Part shown: positions 37,731 through 49,900 of the stretch, piece by piece
How the letters are laid out: the number at the start of each line of letters is the position of its first letter
How positions within the stretch are numbered: position 1 is the first letter of the stretch
Assembly: GCA_964019135.1 (NCBI GenBank)
Contig: OZ025252.1
Span: 43,278,156-43,342,155, forward strand
Length of the DNA stretch: 64,000 nt
Source: Arenicola marina
Lineage: Eukaryota > Annelida > Polychaeta > Arenicolidae
Reading direction: 5' to 3'
Translations under genes and position numbers: made by a program
Notes under the pieces: generated by a model
Databases searched by the model: none
The model's input: the letters and a program-made list of their open reading frames with translations, nothing else
Told to the model about the DNA's origin: nothing

Positions 37731-38603
37731 GCCGCTCATTCGACGGCAGCCGTGCCAGTCTGCGCAGCTGCTTTCTGCAAAATATATTACCCCTCGCTTT
37801 GGTCTACGTTATAAAGACTACTAAGGCAGCAGACGAAAAGACAATCTGTAACCGAGGTTTTGCTACGGTTTACGGTTAGGGTATTTTAGAAAATTTGTAT
37901 TTGGCTTACCTTTCTGTCTCTATGTGGGGCATATTTCAGCGTCTCCGCCACAATTTCTTCAATGTCGGCCGCGCTGGCATTTTTTTGGATATAGTTTGGG
38001 CAGCGGCGCCGGCCTGTGTAAACCACTAAATGCGAGGGACAGCAATTCAACGGACATTGGAATCTGAGAAAAACTAGGTACATGTAATACGTTGGGCGAA
38101 TGATGAACAACGGTAACACAGTTCACAGCGTTGTTCTCATGTTCGTGTCCTTTCGCTTCGGATCTCAGTGGATAGTAGACCCGGAGTGCACGATACGTGA
38201 TCAAAAACACATGGTTGGCTAGCAAGCCGCACAACCTGAACTGAGCTCGAGAGCCAGTGCACTTGCTAGTCCTGCCAGCGCACCCGACTCAGGACTAGCC
38301 AATCAGAAGGTGTCTGGCGCTACCCGCCCGCCACCAACCTACTGAAGCCCCCCCCCCCCTCCCCACCCCACACCGACCCCCTATCCAGCCTTATGTGCGT
38401 TGACGTCCCCACCACCGCCGTGCAGCGGACCCGGTGCGTGTGTGGTGTTTACCTTGTTCCATAAGGAACACAGTGAAAACCAACACACTCATCAAGTAGT
38501 GGAGACAAGACCTTTATTACTTGCAAGCAGCAAACGCAGATATGCAGCAATTAAGACTACAAAATGACGTAATAAAGGTCAACTACTAAACTACCTACTC
38601 ACC
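37731..38603. other. Unique sequence before the assembly gap, no gene called
   Basis: The minus strand at about 37908-38010 reads NASAADIEEIVAETLKYAPH, followed by a good splice donor (AAAG|GTAAGC), so an exon is possible, but nothing else of a gene is seen. ATATAGTTTGGGCAGC at 37989 also begins the minisatellite at 37027. Near the gap, GACCTTTATTAC (38509) and GTAATAAAGGTC (38569) form an inverted repeat. Confidence 0.35.
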
Positions 38604-38803
38604 NNNNNNNNNNNNNNNNNNNNNNNNNNNNNNNNNNNNNNNNNNNNNNNNNNNNNNNNNNNNNNNNNNNNNNNNNNNNNNNNNNNNNNNNNNNNNNNNN
38701 NNNNNNNNNNNNNNNNNNNNNNNNNNNNNNNNNNNNNNNNNNNNNNNNNNNNNNNNNNNNNNNNNNNNNNNNNNNNNNNNNNNNNNNNNNNNNNNNNNNN
38801 NNN
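38604..38803. other. Assembly gap (200 N)
   Basis: Exactly 200 unknown bases, so the size is probably nominal. Sequence on the right repeats sequence found 3 kb to the left (35760-36010). Confidence 1.
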
Positions 38804-39053
38804 GGTCACGATGAAGTAATTGGAGAATTCCCCGCATACAATAGACGGGTCGGATGCATGATATAAATTGCTGATTTTCCAATTCACGGTTGTTTAGTAT
38901 TAAAATGTTCAGCTCACGATTAATTAAAATCATTAATCACGAGGGTCGGCTATAATAACACATTACCAGTTCACAAAGAATTGTTTTCCATATTTCCGGC
39001 CAGTTCACGGTGAAATAAAAGCCCGTTCCCGTGGAATGGAAACACCCCCCCCC
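38804..39053. repeat. Flank repeated on both sides of the N gap, right copy
   Basis: Second copy of 35760-36010. From here block B continues in step with block A (12600 onward), including the poly-C tract and the CATTGCCGCCGTCAATA region after it. Confidence 0.85.
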
Positions 39054-39242
39054 GCCCCGCCCTATTGACGGCGGCAATGAATATATGAGGCAGTAACTCT
39101 TCAGTTTGTGAAACAAAGACGTCTGCATGTGAGAGTCCAAAACGTCCGACTGCCCAAAACGGGCCAGGATCAGGATTTTGACACCTACAACATAATGCAC
39201 AGTTAGCTACAGCTCGAGCATCCACGAATAAATATATCACAA

Positions 39243-39638
39243 GAACCATGACCAGAGTTGGAAACGTTCATCCTATGCAAGATGGACGCATTTCAAAGGA
39301 TGTGATCTACAGTTTACACGCCGATGGCAAAAGGCCAACTGGACGGCAAAAGCTTAGGTTTAAGGATGTTTGCAAGCGTGACATGAAGGCTTTCGGCATC
39401 GCTTTACATTCTTGGGAGGATCTAGCATCCCAAAAGAGGGGATGGGCACGTGTCGTGCGTGAGGGAATATAATGGCCCACCACGACGGGCTCTGGTTTGA
39501 GAAACTGGACTTGAAACGCCAATCTAGGCGCCCACCAGCGAGCACAAACTAAAACCTATCGACAGGGCACCGATGCGACGACTGTGGTAAGGTCTGTCGG
39601 TCACAGATAGGCTTATTCAATCATAAGGGCAAATGCCG
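39243..39638 (+). pseudogene. 3' end of a LINE ORF2 with C-terminal zinc finger (block B)
   Basis: Same fragment as 13045-13434. Here the 7 bases missing in block A are present, so the frame runs from GNVHPMQDGRISKD through RPTGRQKLRFKDVCKRD and WEDLASQKRGWARVV to a stop at about 39470. The zinc finger (CGKVCRSQIGLFNHKG) follows in another frame, so this copy is also broken, but less so than its twin. It is the likely ancestral state of the pair. Confidence 0.8.
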
Positions 39639-40329
39639 CGCTACAAATCGTATAACTGAAACCAAAACAAAGCTGCAAATCCATCGTCTTTCGCAGACGG
39701 ACGGATGCCAACCAACCCTTCAGTTTCAGATATATAAATATTAATGTTATGATAAACAATGGACAATGAGATATCCCCCCCCCACTCCTTTCCCTGGAAA
39801 AACCGTATAAATCTTTATTTTCTGGCGCGTGAATTCGCGAATTTTGGCCTCTAAGAGGTCACTCATTGTCAATCAATCACTTCTTTAGCCGGAAGTGGCC
39901 CCACCGCGTCAAATTCAGAAACGTCACGCAGGCTTGTGTGAGTGATAACGGGGATTGTTGATGTCAAACTTAGAACTGTATATTTCATTCCACCAATATA
40001 TGACGTTTTCGTCACTATGATGTTTTGGGTTATAACAAACGTCCAGATCGATGGTCATCACGGATGGTCATCACGGATTTCTGTTAGGTAATATTGGGTT
40101 GATTATATGAGCTGGACAGACACAAAAGTGTCCTTGGTAAGACATGAATTAAACCGGTTACATGTATACCCGAACGGAAATCACTGACCGCAAACGGTTA
40201 ATTTTGTTGTTGTTCAATAAATCGTTAATATGGATCTAGTGTGGCCGTTAGAGATATGGGCGGTCGTGTTTTCAATGCATGCCACCTTACTTTAATTTAT
40301 TTCCCTCAAATTAAACATAGGGCCCCAGA

Positions 40330-40495
40330 AGCCCTTTTTCGACACGGCGCGACACGGCGATGTTTAAAATCGACAACGCGACATTGGGGCTGCCTTAAAA
40401 TCGAGACGCGACTTGGACCCGTTAATAAAATCGACATGCGACATGGACTTCTTAAAATTCGACATGCGACATGGCTACCGCCCCCCCCCCCCCCT
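40330..40495. repeat. Degenerate ~40-bp tandem repeat ending in poly-C (block B)
   Basis: Counterpart of 14130-14292, with a slightly different C-tract length and single-base changes. Confidence 0.6.
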
Positions 40496-40499
40496 CAGG

Positions 40500-42460
40500 G
40501 GCCCTAAACATTGGTGCGATAATGTCGCTGCATGGTAATTAACGTGCTGTATGCAGGCGGATCGACAGTCTTGCCGCCTGACATCACGCTTATCATCACT
40601 GACCTTGTTAATAAGAGTTTATATTGGTCGAACACATCAACACCTATTGGTTTGTTGGTTAACAGAAGACAGATTATCAGACTTCGAATTGTTGATTATA
40701 AAACGTAACACCCGGTATTTTTTTTAAATAAGTCAGCTTCTTGGAAAATTTTTAAGCATGGATATTCACTAGTCCAACAGGAAATCCTTCAAAATAGAGA
40801 TGATTTCATAAAATTACCGAAAAGATCGCGATTATATTTATGTAACAAACTTAAAATGTTGGTCGAAATGTCTAGGACAGGCTGTTTAAATGTAAAAAAT
40901 AATTAATCCCAATTATTGATTTATTAATTATTATATATTACCATGTACCATTATTGATGAAACAAATCAAATCATTATATTACTAAATTTTTCATAATAA
41001 ACATAAATTCACTACTTCTCTGACTGGGCATGGTTATCAAAACTACATTGGTAGAAATGCATATGGTATATTTGTTAATATTTATTGACCTGCAAGGTCA
41101 GCCTATCTAAAATCGCTGCATGTGTGTCCGTAAATCTACCAGGTATACTGTTATTAAACCACTTAAAAATAAAAATAACAAAAGTTTTGGGATTCCAAAG
41201 TTATATTTATTCTTTTAATTTTTAATTCACACTTTCAGATTTACATATCAAAACATACATAACTGCATACTACCAGTGGTATGTTGCGAAATCATAATAT
41301 AGCAAAGCAGGATATAAAATGAGCAAGATACTTTATTTATACATGTGGACCTGGGTCCATATTGTACAATAAATACAAATTTATATCATAAATAAATACA
41401 GAAAATATGCATTAAAATATAAATTCCTCTCCATAAAAAAAAATGTAATGCTATAAAGTGATAGAACAATTGAATGTTGCAAAAACAAATCTGACAGATA
41501 TGTTTATTTGCCAAAGACAATATATGATAAGATATATAATAGTCCTCTACATAGCACTATAATGAGACTAGAGAAAAATTATATGCACACAGTACATTAT
41601 ATGGTAAATGACCTAGATGGAGGCATTCTAAAAACACATCAAGTTTATACACCACTTGAATGCATGCTTGAAATTATTCCATATAAATAACAAAGAGGCA
41701 AACATAATATTACCCTTTCAGGTTTGTAGTGTAACAGCTAGCGATAGCGTCGATCTTCTCTAGTATTTATATTGATCAAACAGCAATAAATATATATATA
41801 TAGTTTCAGTTTCACTTTTTCTGTATGCTAGTACTTACTTAATTTACAGTGAAAGGCTCAACAACTGACCATTTGCAGAATTGTGTAATTTATGACATAT
41901 GGGACACTGATCTGATTCTCAACTATGAAAATTGTCATACGGGGTTGGAGATAATCAATGTTATAATGATAAACTAGGTTTGGTAACATAATTATAGGTC
42001 AGATGCAAGGCGCTGTCACGGTTGGAAAACATTTGGTCACTTGGCTGGAAGTGCATGAGATTACCAACATGATCAGAACAATCTAAATACATGCACACAT
42101 TATGGTGTTTGAAATGTAATGTAGAATATACAAAAAAATTAATTACACAAAACAAAACCTGGTAAATAGTTCTTACCACAATGCTTGACAATATAGCAAA
42201 CTTGATTCCTACTCCCAACGCTTTTCTGAAGTCAAGCAGACAAAATATGTACTAACATGTGAACAATTAGCCACTAATATCAGATTTTAGCCTGTGTATG
42301 CTGAAATGCTGTTTTTCTATATCAAAATCACTGGTAGATCTATGGTTCACGCACACACATTCTTCTAGGGGGGGGGGGGTGCTAATTCTATATACAACAA
42401 TGCTGTTGTGTTATACTTGTAAAAGTTGTAGAGAGGCAACATCCACGCCACCCCGCCCCC
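40500..42460. other. AT-rich intergenic stretch, no gene seen
   Basis: Counterpart of 14300-16262. Only substitutions and homopolymer length changes were noticed. Confidence 0.4.
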
Positions 42461-42468
42461 ACCCCCTC

Positions 42469-42607
42469 CAGTGGCGGATCCAGGGGGGGGGGGGGTGGCC
42501 CCCCTTTCAGGAACGAGCTAAACAAGTCAGATTTTTTAGGAGAAATTCAGTTTTTGTATGTAAAATATTCTCCCATAGGGTTTCACAAATTCCTGGATCC
42601 GCCACTA
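42469..42607. mobile_element. hAT-type MITE (block B)
   Basis: Counterpart of 16263-16404 with the same termini CAGTGGCGGATCCAGG / CCTGGATCCGCCACTA; it differs mainly in the length of its G tract. Confidence 0.7.
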
Positions 42608-42654
42608 CCCTCTCGCTGATTTTCCAGTCCCTGTGATAGTGATAGTCTAATCAC

Positions 42655-42935
42655 AGGAGCCTCAATCGCAGTTTGGTGGGTGGGGGAGGGGGGGGGGGGG
42701 GGAAACTAGCGGTAGGCTGGCTGCACTCATAATATGTCATTTAAACTTTAAATGAAAGAGATATGTATCTTTATATGATATATCAGTGTAGCCGGCCTCC
42801 CTACCCCCCACCCCTCGCACCTGCGATTGAGGATACACTCATATGTTATATAAAGAGACATCTCGCTTTAGGCCTATATCATATATATCTATATCAGCCA
42901 GCCTCCCCCCACCCCCCACCCGCGATTGAGGCTCC
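42655..42935. repeat. Inverted-repeat element with G/C tracts (block B)
   Basis: Counterpart of 16452-16732, with the same 15-bp exact inverted ends and a longer G tract. Confidence 0.55.
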
Positions 42936-43979
42936 TGATGTCTAATAGATAGATTAGTGCTCTTGCACTATAACTCTTGTTTAGGTCAAGATCTAAAATT
43001 GCCGACAAATCTGTTAAGCTTAATATCTGTCCCATTGAATATACTCATTGGAAACTACAGATGTTTAGCGTGCCAAACAGATCCAAATGCAAGAGCGTTG
43101 TTGTTCTGCTTAACTACCGGAAATAGGAGGATCGCGCTCTTGTAAGTAAAATATGGATTAACGTTGAGTTCGTAACGGAAAATCTCACGCAGCTCTACCG
43201 CAGCGACACCATACGGCATATAATGTAAATCGGCCGAATGAAATAAGTTTTCGACGAATGGAATAGTTGAATAGGGCAGGATGGATTTCTGTCAAACAAA
43301 ATGAGATCCCGAACCGAGCACCCGCAAGTGGCACTGGCAAACGCCATTATGGCAATGAATAACACGGAATTTGCGAACAGAATGACTTTTTGCTGAGACG
43401 AACGATGGTTTAGGCGAACAAAATGAAAAGTAGCCGAAGGAAATAACGTTTTCAAGAAGTAGTCCCAAACGGCGTGCCATAGTACAATAGTGTACTGTCT
43501 TTATGATGAAGAACGTCTTTATGAATGAAGAATGCGGAGAGTTAACGGACATATAAAGGCAGTCTGTGCGACTGATAAGATAAAACATTCGAATCTGGTC
43601 TGCAGGAAACTGGATTTTGCATTGCAACAAACTAAAGATATTTGTTAAAGAAACGACGACCATATAAACATGGCAGACAAGAGGGGGGTTAAAGACGAGT
43701 TCTATGACTATGCCACACAGCACATTCACCAAAGGCTGACGAGTGACTGTTACATTATAGTAATGTGCCGGGTTCTTCTTAATTTGACACTAAATAAATT
43801 GTTGAGGACAGTTAATTTCCAGTTGTCAATACAACTTATACTTCGCAATTACGCCGCGCAAACGTAGTTCATTATCTTTTACCCCTCGGTTGGGGGCTTC
43901 ACGTAAAATCCTTTCACATGGTCCGTGAATAAGCCAGACGATGTTCATTAACTTTAGCTTTTACCATTAGGTTGAAGCC

Positions 43980-46900
43980 TCACATGAAATCTTTCCTCAG
44001 GGTTAGTGTACACTTGACTCCGCCTTTGGGTTTCAGAGTTGTGGCCTCCCGAATCTTGAATTCCTGACTGGGATCAAGTTCAAGGTCAAATCTCTGGAAG
44101 AACTTGGCCAGGATCACCTTGGCCTCCATCTGCAACAACGAGTAATAAGTTCATTTGCATCAGGAAAAATATATATTACTGGAAAGTGACCAGTAATAAG
44201 TCCATCAATAAGTCCATTTGCATCAGGAAAAATATATATTACTGGAAAGTGACTTTGCGTATAAAGGCCAACTATATGACGTATGTACAGACGTACCCTA
44301 TTTGTTATGAACCCAAAGAAATCCTGATTGCATTTTTAGTCAAAGCCACATATTTTAGTCATGGTTGGAATAAAAACTTAATTTCCTGATCAGACTTCAT
44401 TTCGGTTTAAAAGATCACAATGAATGTCAGGATGAGCACGACGTTTGAATGCGTACCCTCCTGCTAACTGACGGTTCAAGTAGATTACCTGCGCAAAGTT
44501 TTGTCCAATGCAGTTCCGCGGACCCATCGAGAACGGGAAGTAAGTGTACATTGACGGCCTGAAACCATAACACAGAAGCAGTATGTTGCTATACTCTACA
44601 TATTTTAGAGCAACAGAATAGTGTTTAAATTTTACAAATACACAAATAAGTTTCTGTTATAGTTTGTTACAGTTAGGTACTGCTAACAAATATTTGAAAA
44701 TGTGTAGGATTTCATTAAATAAGTAGGATAAGTTAAAGATGTTACTTCTGTGGCTCTGATTTAGACACAATAGAAAACAATTATGTGCATGTTGTAATGA
44801 AGGTGTACACAATGTGCTAACCAACAACCTGCGCAAGAATGAACCACGGTGAATGGTGTCATTAAGCAGTAACATGCTCACCTGTCCTCTGCGTCGGGAT
44901 GGAATCTCTCAGGCTTGAACTCCAAGGCATCGGGATGAAACTCTGCCGAACGACCGTTTACATAAGGACTCATCTACAAATACAAATAGAGAACAAATAA
45001 TTATCGGATAATTATTTTCCATTGCAAATTTGGGGTCTTTGCATAGATAGAAGTCAAGTACCAAAAGAGAAAATGTTTACAAGGTTTAAGACCATATTTG
45101 AGCTCACAATGACAGTAGTTCCTTTGGGGACGTTGTAACCCTGAATGACGGTGTCGTCCTTGAGCTGTCTGAAGGTCAACGCGCCTGGGGGATACAGGCG
45201 CAGCGTCTCTTTGACCACCATACTGCTATACTCCAGCTGAGAGATATCGTCGAACTCTATCTGGGGCTTCTGACCGAACACTTCATCAATCTCCCGACAC
45301 AGCCTTCAAAGACACCATTGAACGCCTAGTTGTATATTCAATATGCACACACCCAGAAAAGGACGGCAAACTATTAACAGTGCCGTATTCCATATTTATG
45401 TTTATATCCCGCGAGTTATTTCTATGCCACATTAAAGCTGTTATTTGATAAATTTCTAACCATTGAGAAACCAGTTTAACACCCGTTTCAAGAGCTTATA
45501 ATACATATTATACATATTACTATTGCTATGACGGGTATGAAGGCAGTGGTTACTTCTTCTTAATGTCAGGACGTCTCCCGAGTTCCATCATTATGAAGCT
45601 TAAAGTATTGGCGGTGGTCTCTTGGCCTAAAATGTGATACAATAAAAGAAAACCTTGCATTAAAGCGCACTCTGCAAATATACCACACTGATTTTAAAGT
45701 ATGTTACAACATAATAATACAGGGAAATAATACAGCTACCTACAGCTGGGAATGCGCAATAGATCAGAGGATACCCTATTAAATTGCCAAGCGGATTATA
45801 TAGTTGCATGCAGTCTCGATGACGCTAAATAACCCCATAAGGTAAGTCACGTATAACCAGCGAACGCACCAGCCAGGAAGATCGTGACGATGTTGTCAAG
45901 TGCAACCTCCATATCCATGCCTCCCGCTCCTGATTCTGAAAATATTAAATAGTGTAATTACGTTGTGACAAACTCGATCAGTAAGATTAGTGGACATATT
46001 CCAAGTGAACATAGCTGCGTAGTTCACAAACACAATCAACCAACCAGCGCTTTTCTTTAATGAATCGACATGTAGTAAACACCTGTCGATAGAAGAAGAA
46101 TGTTTTTGGTTCAGGGGTTTAACTGGCCATCAGTACCTTGATGTTGGATGATGAGTGTCAAGATATCTTCAGGAACCGCTTCCCCTCGCCGAATCAACTC
46201 CTGCCGCTCACGAAGCCAATCCGTGGCGGTCGATCTTATCAGATTGATTGCGTCACGAACTTCTTTCTTGAACGGTCGCTTCTCCCAAAATTTCACCTGT
46301 GTTGCAGTGACAGAATGACAAATAGAAAGGATTCCATAGAGATGGGGATATTTACAAGCCCGCAGCACACACAAAATTAGCCACTTGTGACCGTAATCAT
46401 GTACGCGGTAATAAATAATGGGACATTTTGTGTATAGAGATTAATACATCTGTATTGGAGAGATTTTTCTCATTCGTCAGCGGTCACCATAAGTGATACC
46501 CAACAATTATGACACTGCATGGCAAAAAAAAGCTTTATATTCTATTAGCAACATATTTGTAAGTTGTAGCAGGTCGGTTGGTTTACGCGGGAAGCTTTAA
46601 ACGCCAACATCAAATCGTCAATGAGAGGGGTTACGATAAACAGGAGTTATATCCCATAGACAAATCTCCTGCAATGTCGAAAAGACGACACTATCCTATC
46701 CTAGGTAATCCGAGTGGGCCGCAGGGATTTCGCTACCTATGAAGGGGTATCACGAACTAGGATGACCACAGATCCGATCGGCAGGCGAAGGTGTGTTTGC
46801 GAATACCAACCTTGGAAAAAGAGTCTTTCACTGAAGCCGAAAAGCCCTCCATCATCTTTGAAATGGCGTTAGGAAGCGAAGACTGTTGATCTAGTAAAGC

Positions 46901-49900
46901 GCCAATCTGCTTCCCGAATGCCACCTGTAATAACAGATAAAACGTTGTTGTTCTACATTACATTATACGAACAGTTACTCTAATACAGTGGTCCCTGCGT
47001 CATATGACTTACGTTCTGCCAGCTCCAAAGGCCCGTATAATGGAGGCAGTCGTATAATGAAACATGCTGCCGCTTGGGCGCAAGCATCATAACAAACTGC
47101 GCAAATCGAAGCATGATAAAGAATATAAATATATTTTTAAATTATTTTCAATATAACATTTTGCTTGTGTTCACCGGCACTTGCCGCCCCTTATCCTCAG
47201 TTCGCAGGGTGGGCATAGACCCTGACAAAATGATACAAACGTGCATATATATAGGATGTTGGACGTACTTTGCCAATGATATCCAGTGTTGTCAAGTGCA
47301 TTTCATGGTGCAATTGGATAACTGTCTTCCCGTCAGCTTGTTCGGCTAATTTGTCCATCAGATCATCGGCCGTTTGATTGAACGATTCCATGATACTGCG
47401 CAGGAATCTATAGCAAAACGACTTTAGTTCTTTTCATACATGCAAATAAGCTGCCAATATAACTCTTTCATCGCATCTAAGGGGGTGTTATCTGTCTTGA
47501 AATGGTTGCAAAACTGATTAATTCAATATTTGTATACACATGTGTACACGCTCATGGGTTCCTTCTTACAAGTATGCTTCGTGCGCTCTGCGGGCGTCTG
47601 ACGTACATCAAACCATATATATGCGTTCCTATTATAACCCGATAACAGGATTCCATTTCAGTACAATAAACGTATAGACACACGTTCGCAGCTTCCTTAA
47701 TACCACTGTGCTTTGCGTTCTGCATGCTGTATGATTCATATAACATGAGCTAAACGAAGGAATTAAGAATTTCATACGAGAACATGTGCAGATACAGTGC
47801 TGATCACTCTGATGAACATACTTCCTGTGAAAGGCGGGGTTCAATACGGCTCTTTGCTTTGCCCAAATACTGTCATCGACTTCAGTAACGAGCCCTCTTC
47901 CAAAGCTCCTGAAATATTTAATTTCTAGTTATACATATATTTTGTTTCACAACATATTCAACTTCTGTTAAATTTTCATCAGATTTTGCCTGCGATGACT
48001 GAATCACGTCGATCAAGATTTGCCACTAAAAGTATTAAAACATTCTTATGAGGTCATTCTTTTGTTACAAGTGTTGATTTTTATCTTCAAATCAACATTT
48101 AATGAGTAAACTAAGGATTGTTTTGAAGACTGGTACTTTCTAAGTTTGGGAAAGCACTCAAAAGTTGTTGATTCGTTGAGATAGTATTGGATGGAAGCAA
48201 TACAAAGGTTACGGTTTGATTACCTCACACCATAGATAGATCTGATATGGTAGTAAGCTTGGTAGTCCTTTAAGTGGCCTCCTGTTATCAACAGTTCCTG
48301 AAACAGATACCGATCTCTCTGACCCGTATCTTGTCGTCAAAGGATTATGAAAATGCTCATTCCGCGAATGATAATATACCACACTGAGGTTTTGGCGGCT
48401 GGAAGTTAAGCTACCCGGTGATATTATTCGTACCTTATCGGTAACTTTATTGTAGTAAAGGGACACAGCCCCACAGTAGTAAAGGGACACAGCATAAAGC
48501 CAACCTCAATATGTTCTTTTTTACGTCCAAATTTCCTAATCTTCATCCCACCAAGGTGGTTGCACTTTTTTGTTTAACCTTGCCTCTATCCATACCTTAT
48601 ATACATTTACATGCCAGATAATACGATGAAATAAGGCATCATAGATCGGCAAGAATACACTCTTTTCCGATAACAAATGTAATATGCTAGCGACCTACCT
48701 TAACTGCTGCTGGGTCTGATGTAAACAAGAACACTCTGTGGGCTACGCGGAATGCATAGGTATCTCCATATCTCTTTCTCCTGAATACAGCAACATGAGA
48801 CATTTGACAAGAAAAGATGTTATTAACAATAACAATACACATCTATATGGCTGGTAGAGAGTTTCAGAGTTTAAAATAAGTTGGCGATAGCAGTGCTAAG
48901 TTACCTGGTGGTCCTTGTATCAGCTATAATAAAGATATCAACACATGATCGAAAGACTTAATATATGCTAAGAAAGTTTACATGAGAATGGTACATAGCA
49001 GGCATGGGGTGATTGATTACATTGTAAATGTAATAGATTACAATTACGAGGAAATGGGCATTGTTTGTATAATTATCCTTTTAGTACAAATACTAAACAT
49101 ATCCTTTTAGTACAAATATGCTACATTGATACTTATCGTCCTGGCAAAGAGGGAGATGCGGTGGGTAAGATAAACTTCTGGCCTCTATGTTAAATGGCAG
49201 GCATGTACCGGTAATAAGGTCACAATGCCATATGATGCCTAAAATGTTGTATATATTAACTGATTAACCAATGACTCTTTTAACAAGGAATAAGCATGTG
49301 CACATGCCAAACAGAAATCTGATTACAGTTACTTTTAATATCTAATTGTTTATAATCACAAACTAATGATAAATGAAAAGCCAGCTTCAAAAAAAATATA
49401 GTATAAGGACCAAAAGGTACTCGACCTGTAGAAATGCATAATGCAAGCAGGTGAACTTACCATTCATACAACATATGAGCAAAAAAGAAATTTTTCTTTT
49501 CCCTCATATCAGTGAATTCAGCCAGAGAGCCAAACCAAAATCTGAAAACATATTCTTTCTATTAAATGTGACCTTTCCTCCATAGATGACATAATATTGC
49601 ATGTTAAATAATATCAATTATATAAATTGTTAATACTACTAACATAAATCTATCCCAAGCAAACATCTCAAAAGGCTAAAACAGTTCACCCTATTTTCGT
49701 CCAATATCAAGTTGCTGAAGGGAGAACCTTTTGATTTAAATTGATAGATACAGAAGGGAGATTGGGCACAGGGATGCTGACAGCCACTAATAATTTAAGT
49801 CCAAATATTTTTTAAATCATACTGTAGGTGTGGGTGAAACATTGCTATATGAGCAACTTTAACATAGATCTACACCAATGTCGAATAAAAAACTTAACAC

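Noticed and set aside
37034-37824. Several overlapping long open frames rich in Gly, Ala, Cys, Arg
   Set aside because: They are the three forward frames of a 22-bp minisatellite with no stop codons; no other sign of coding.
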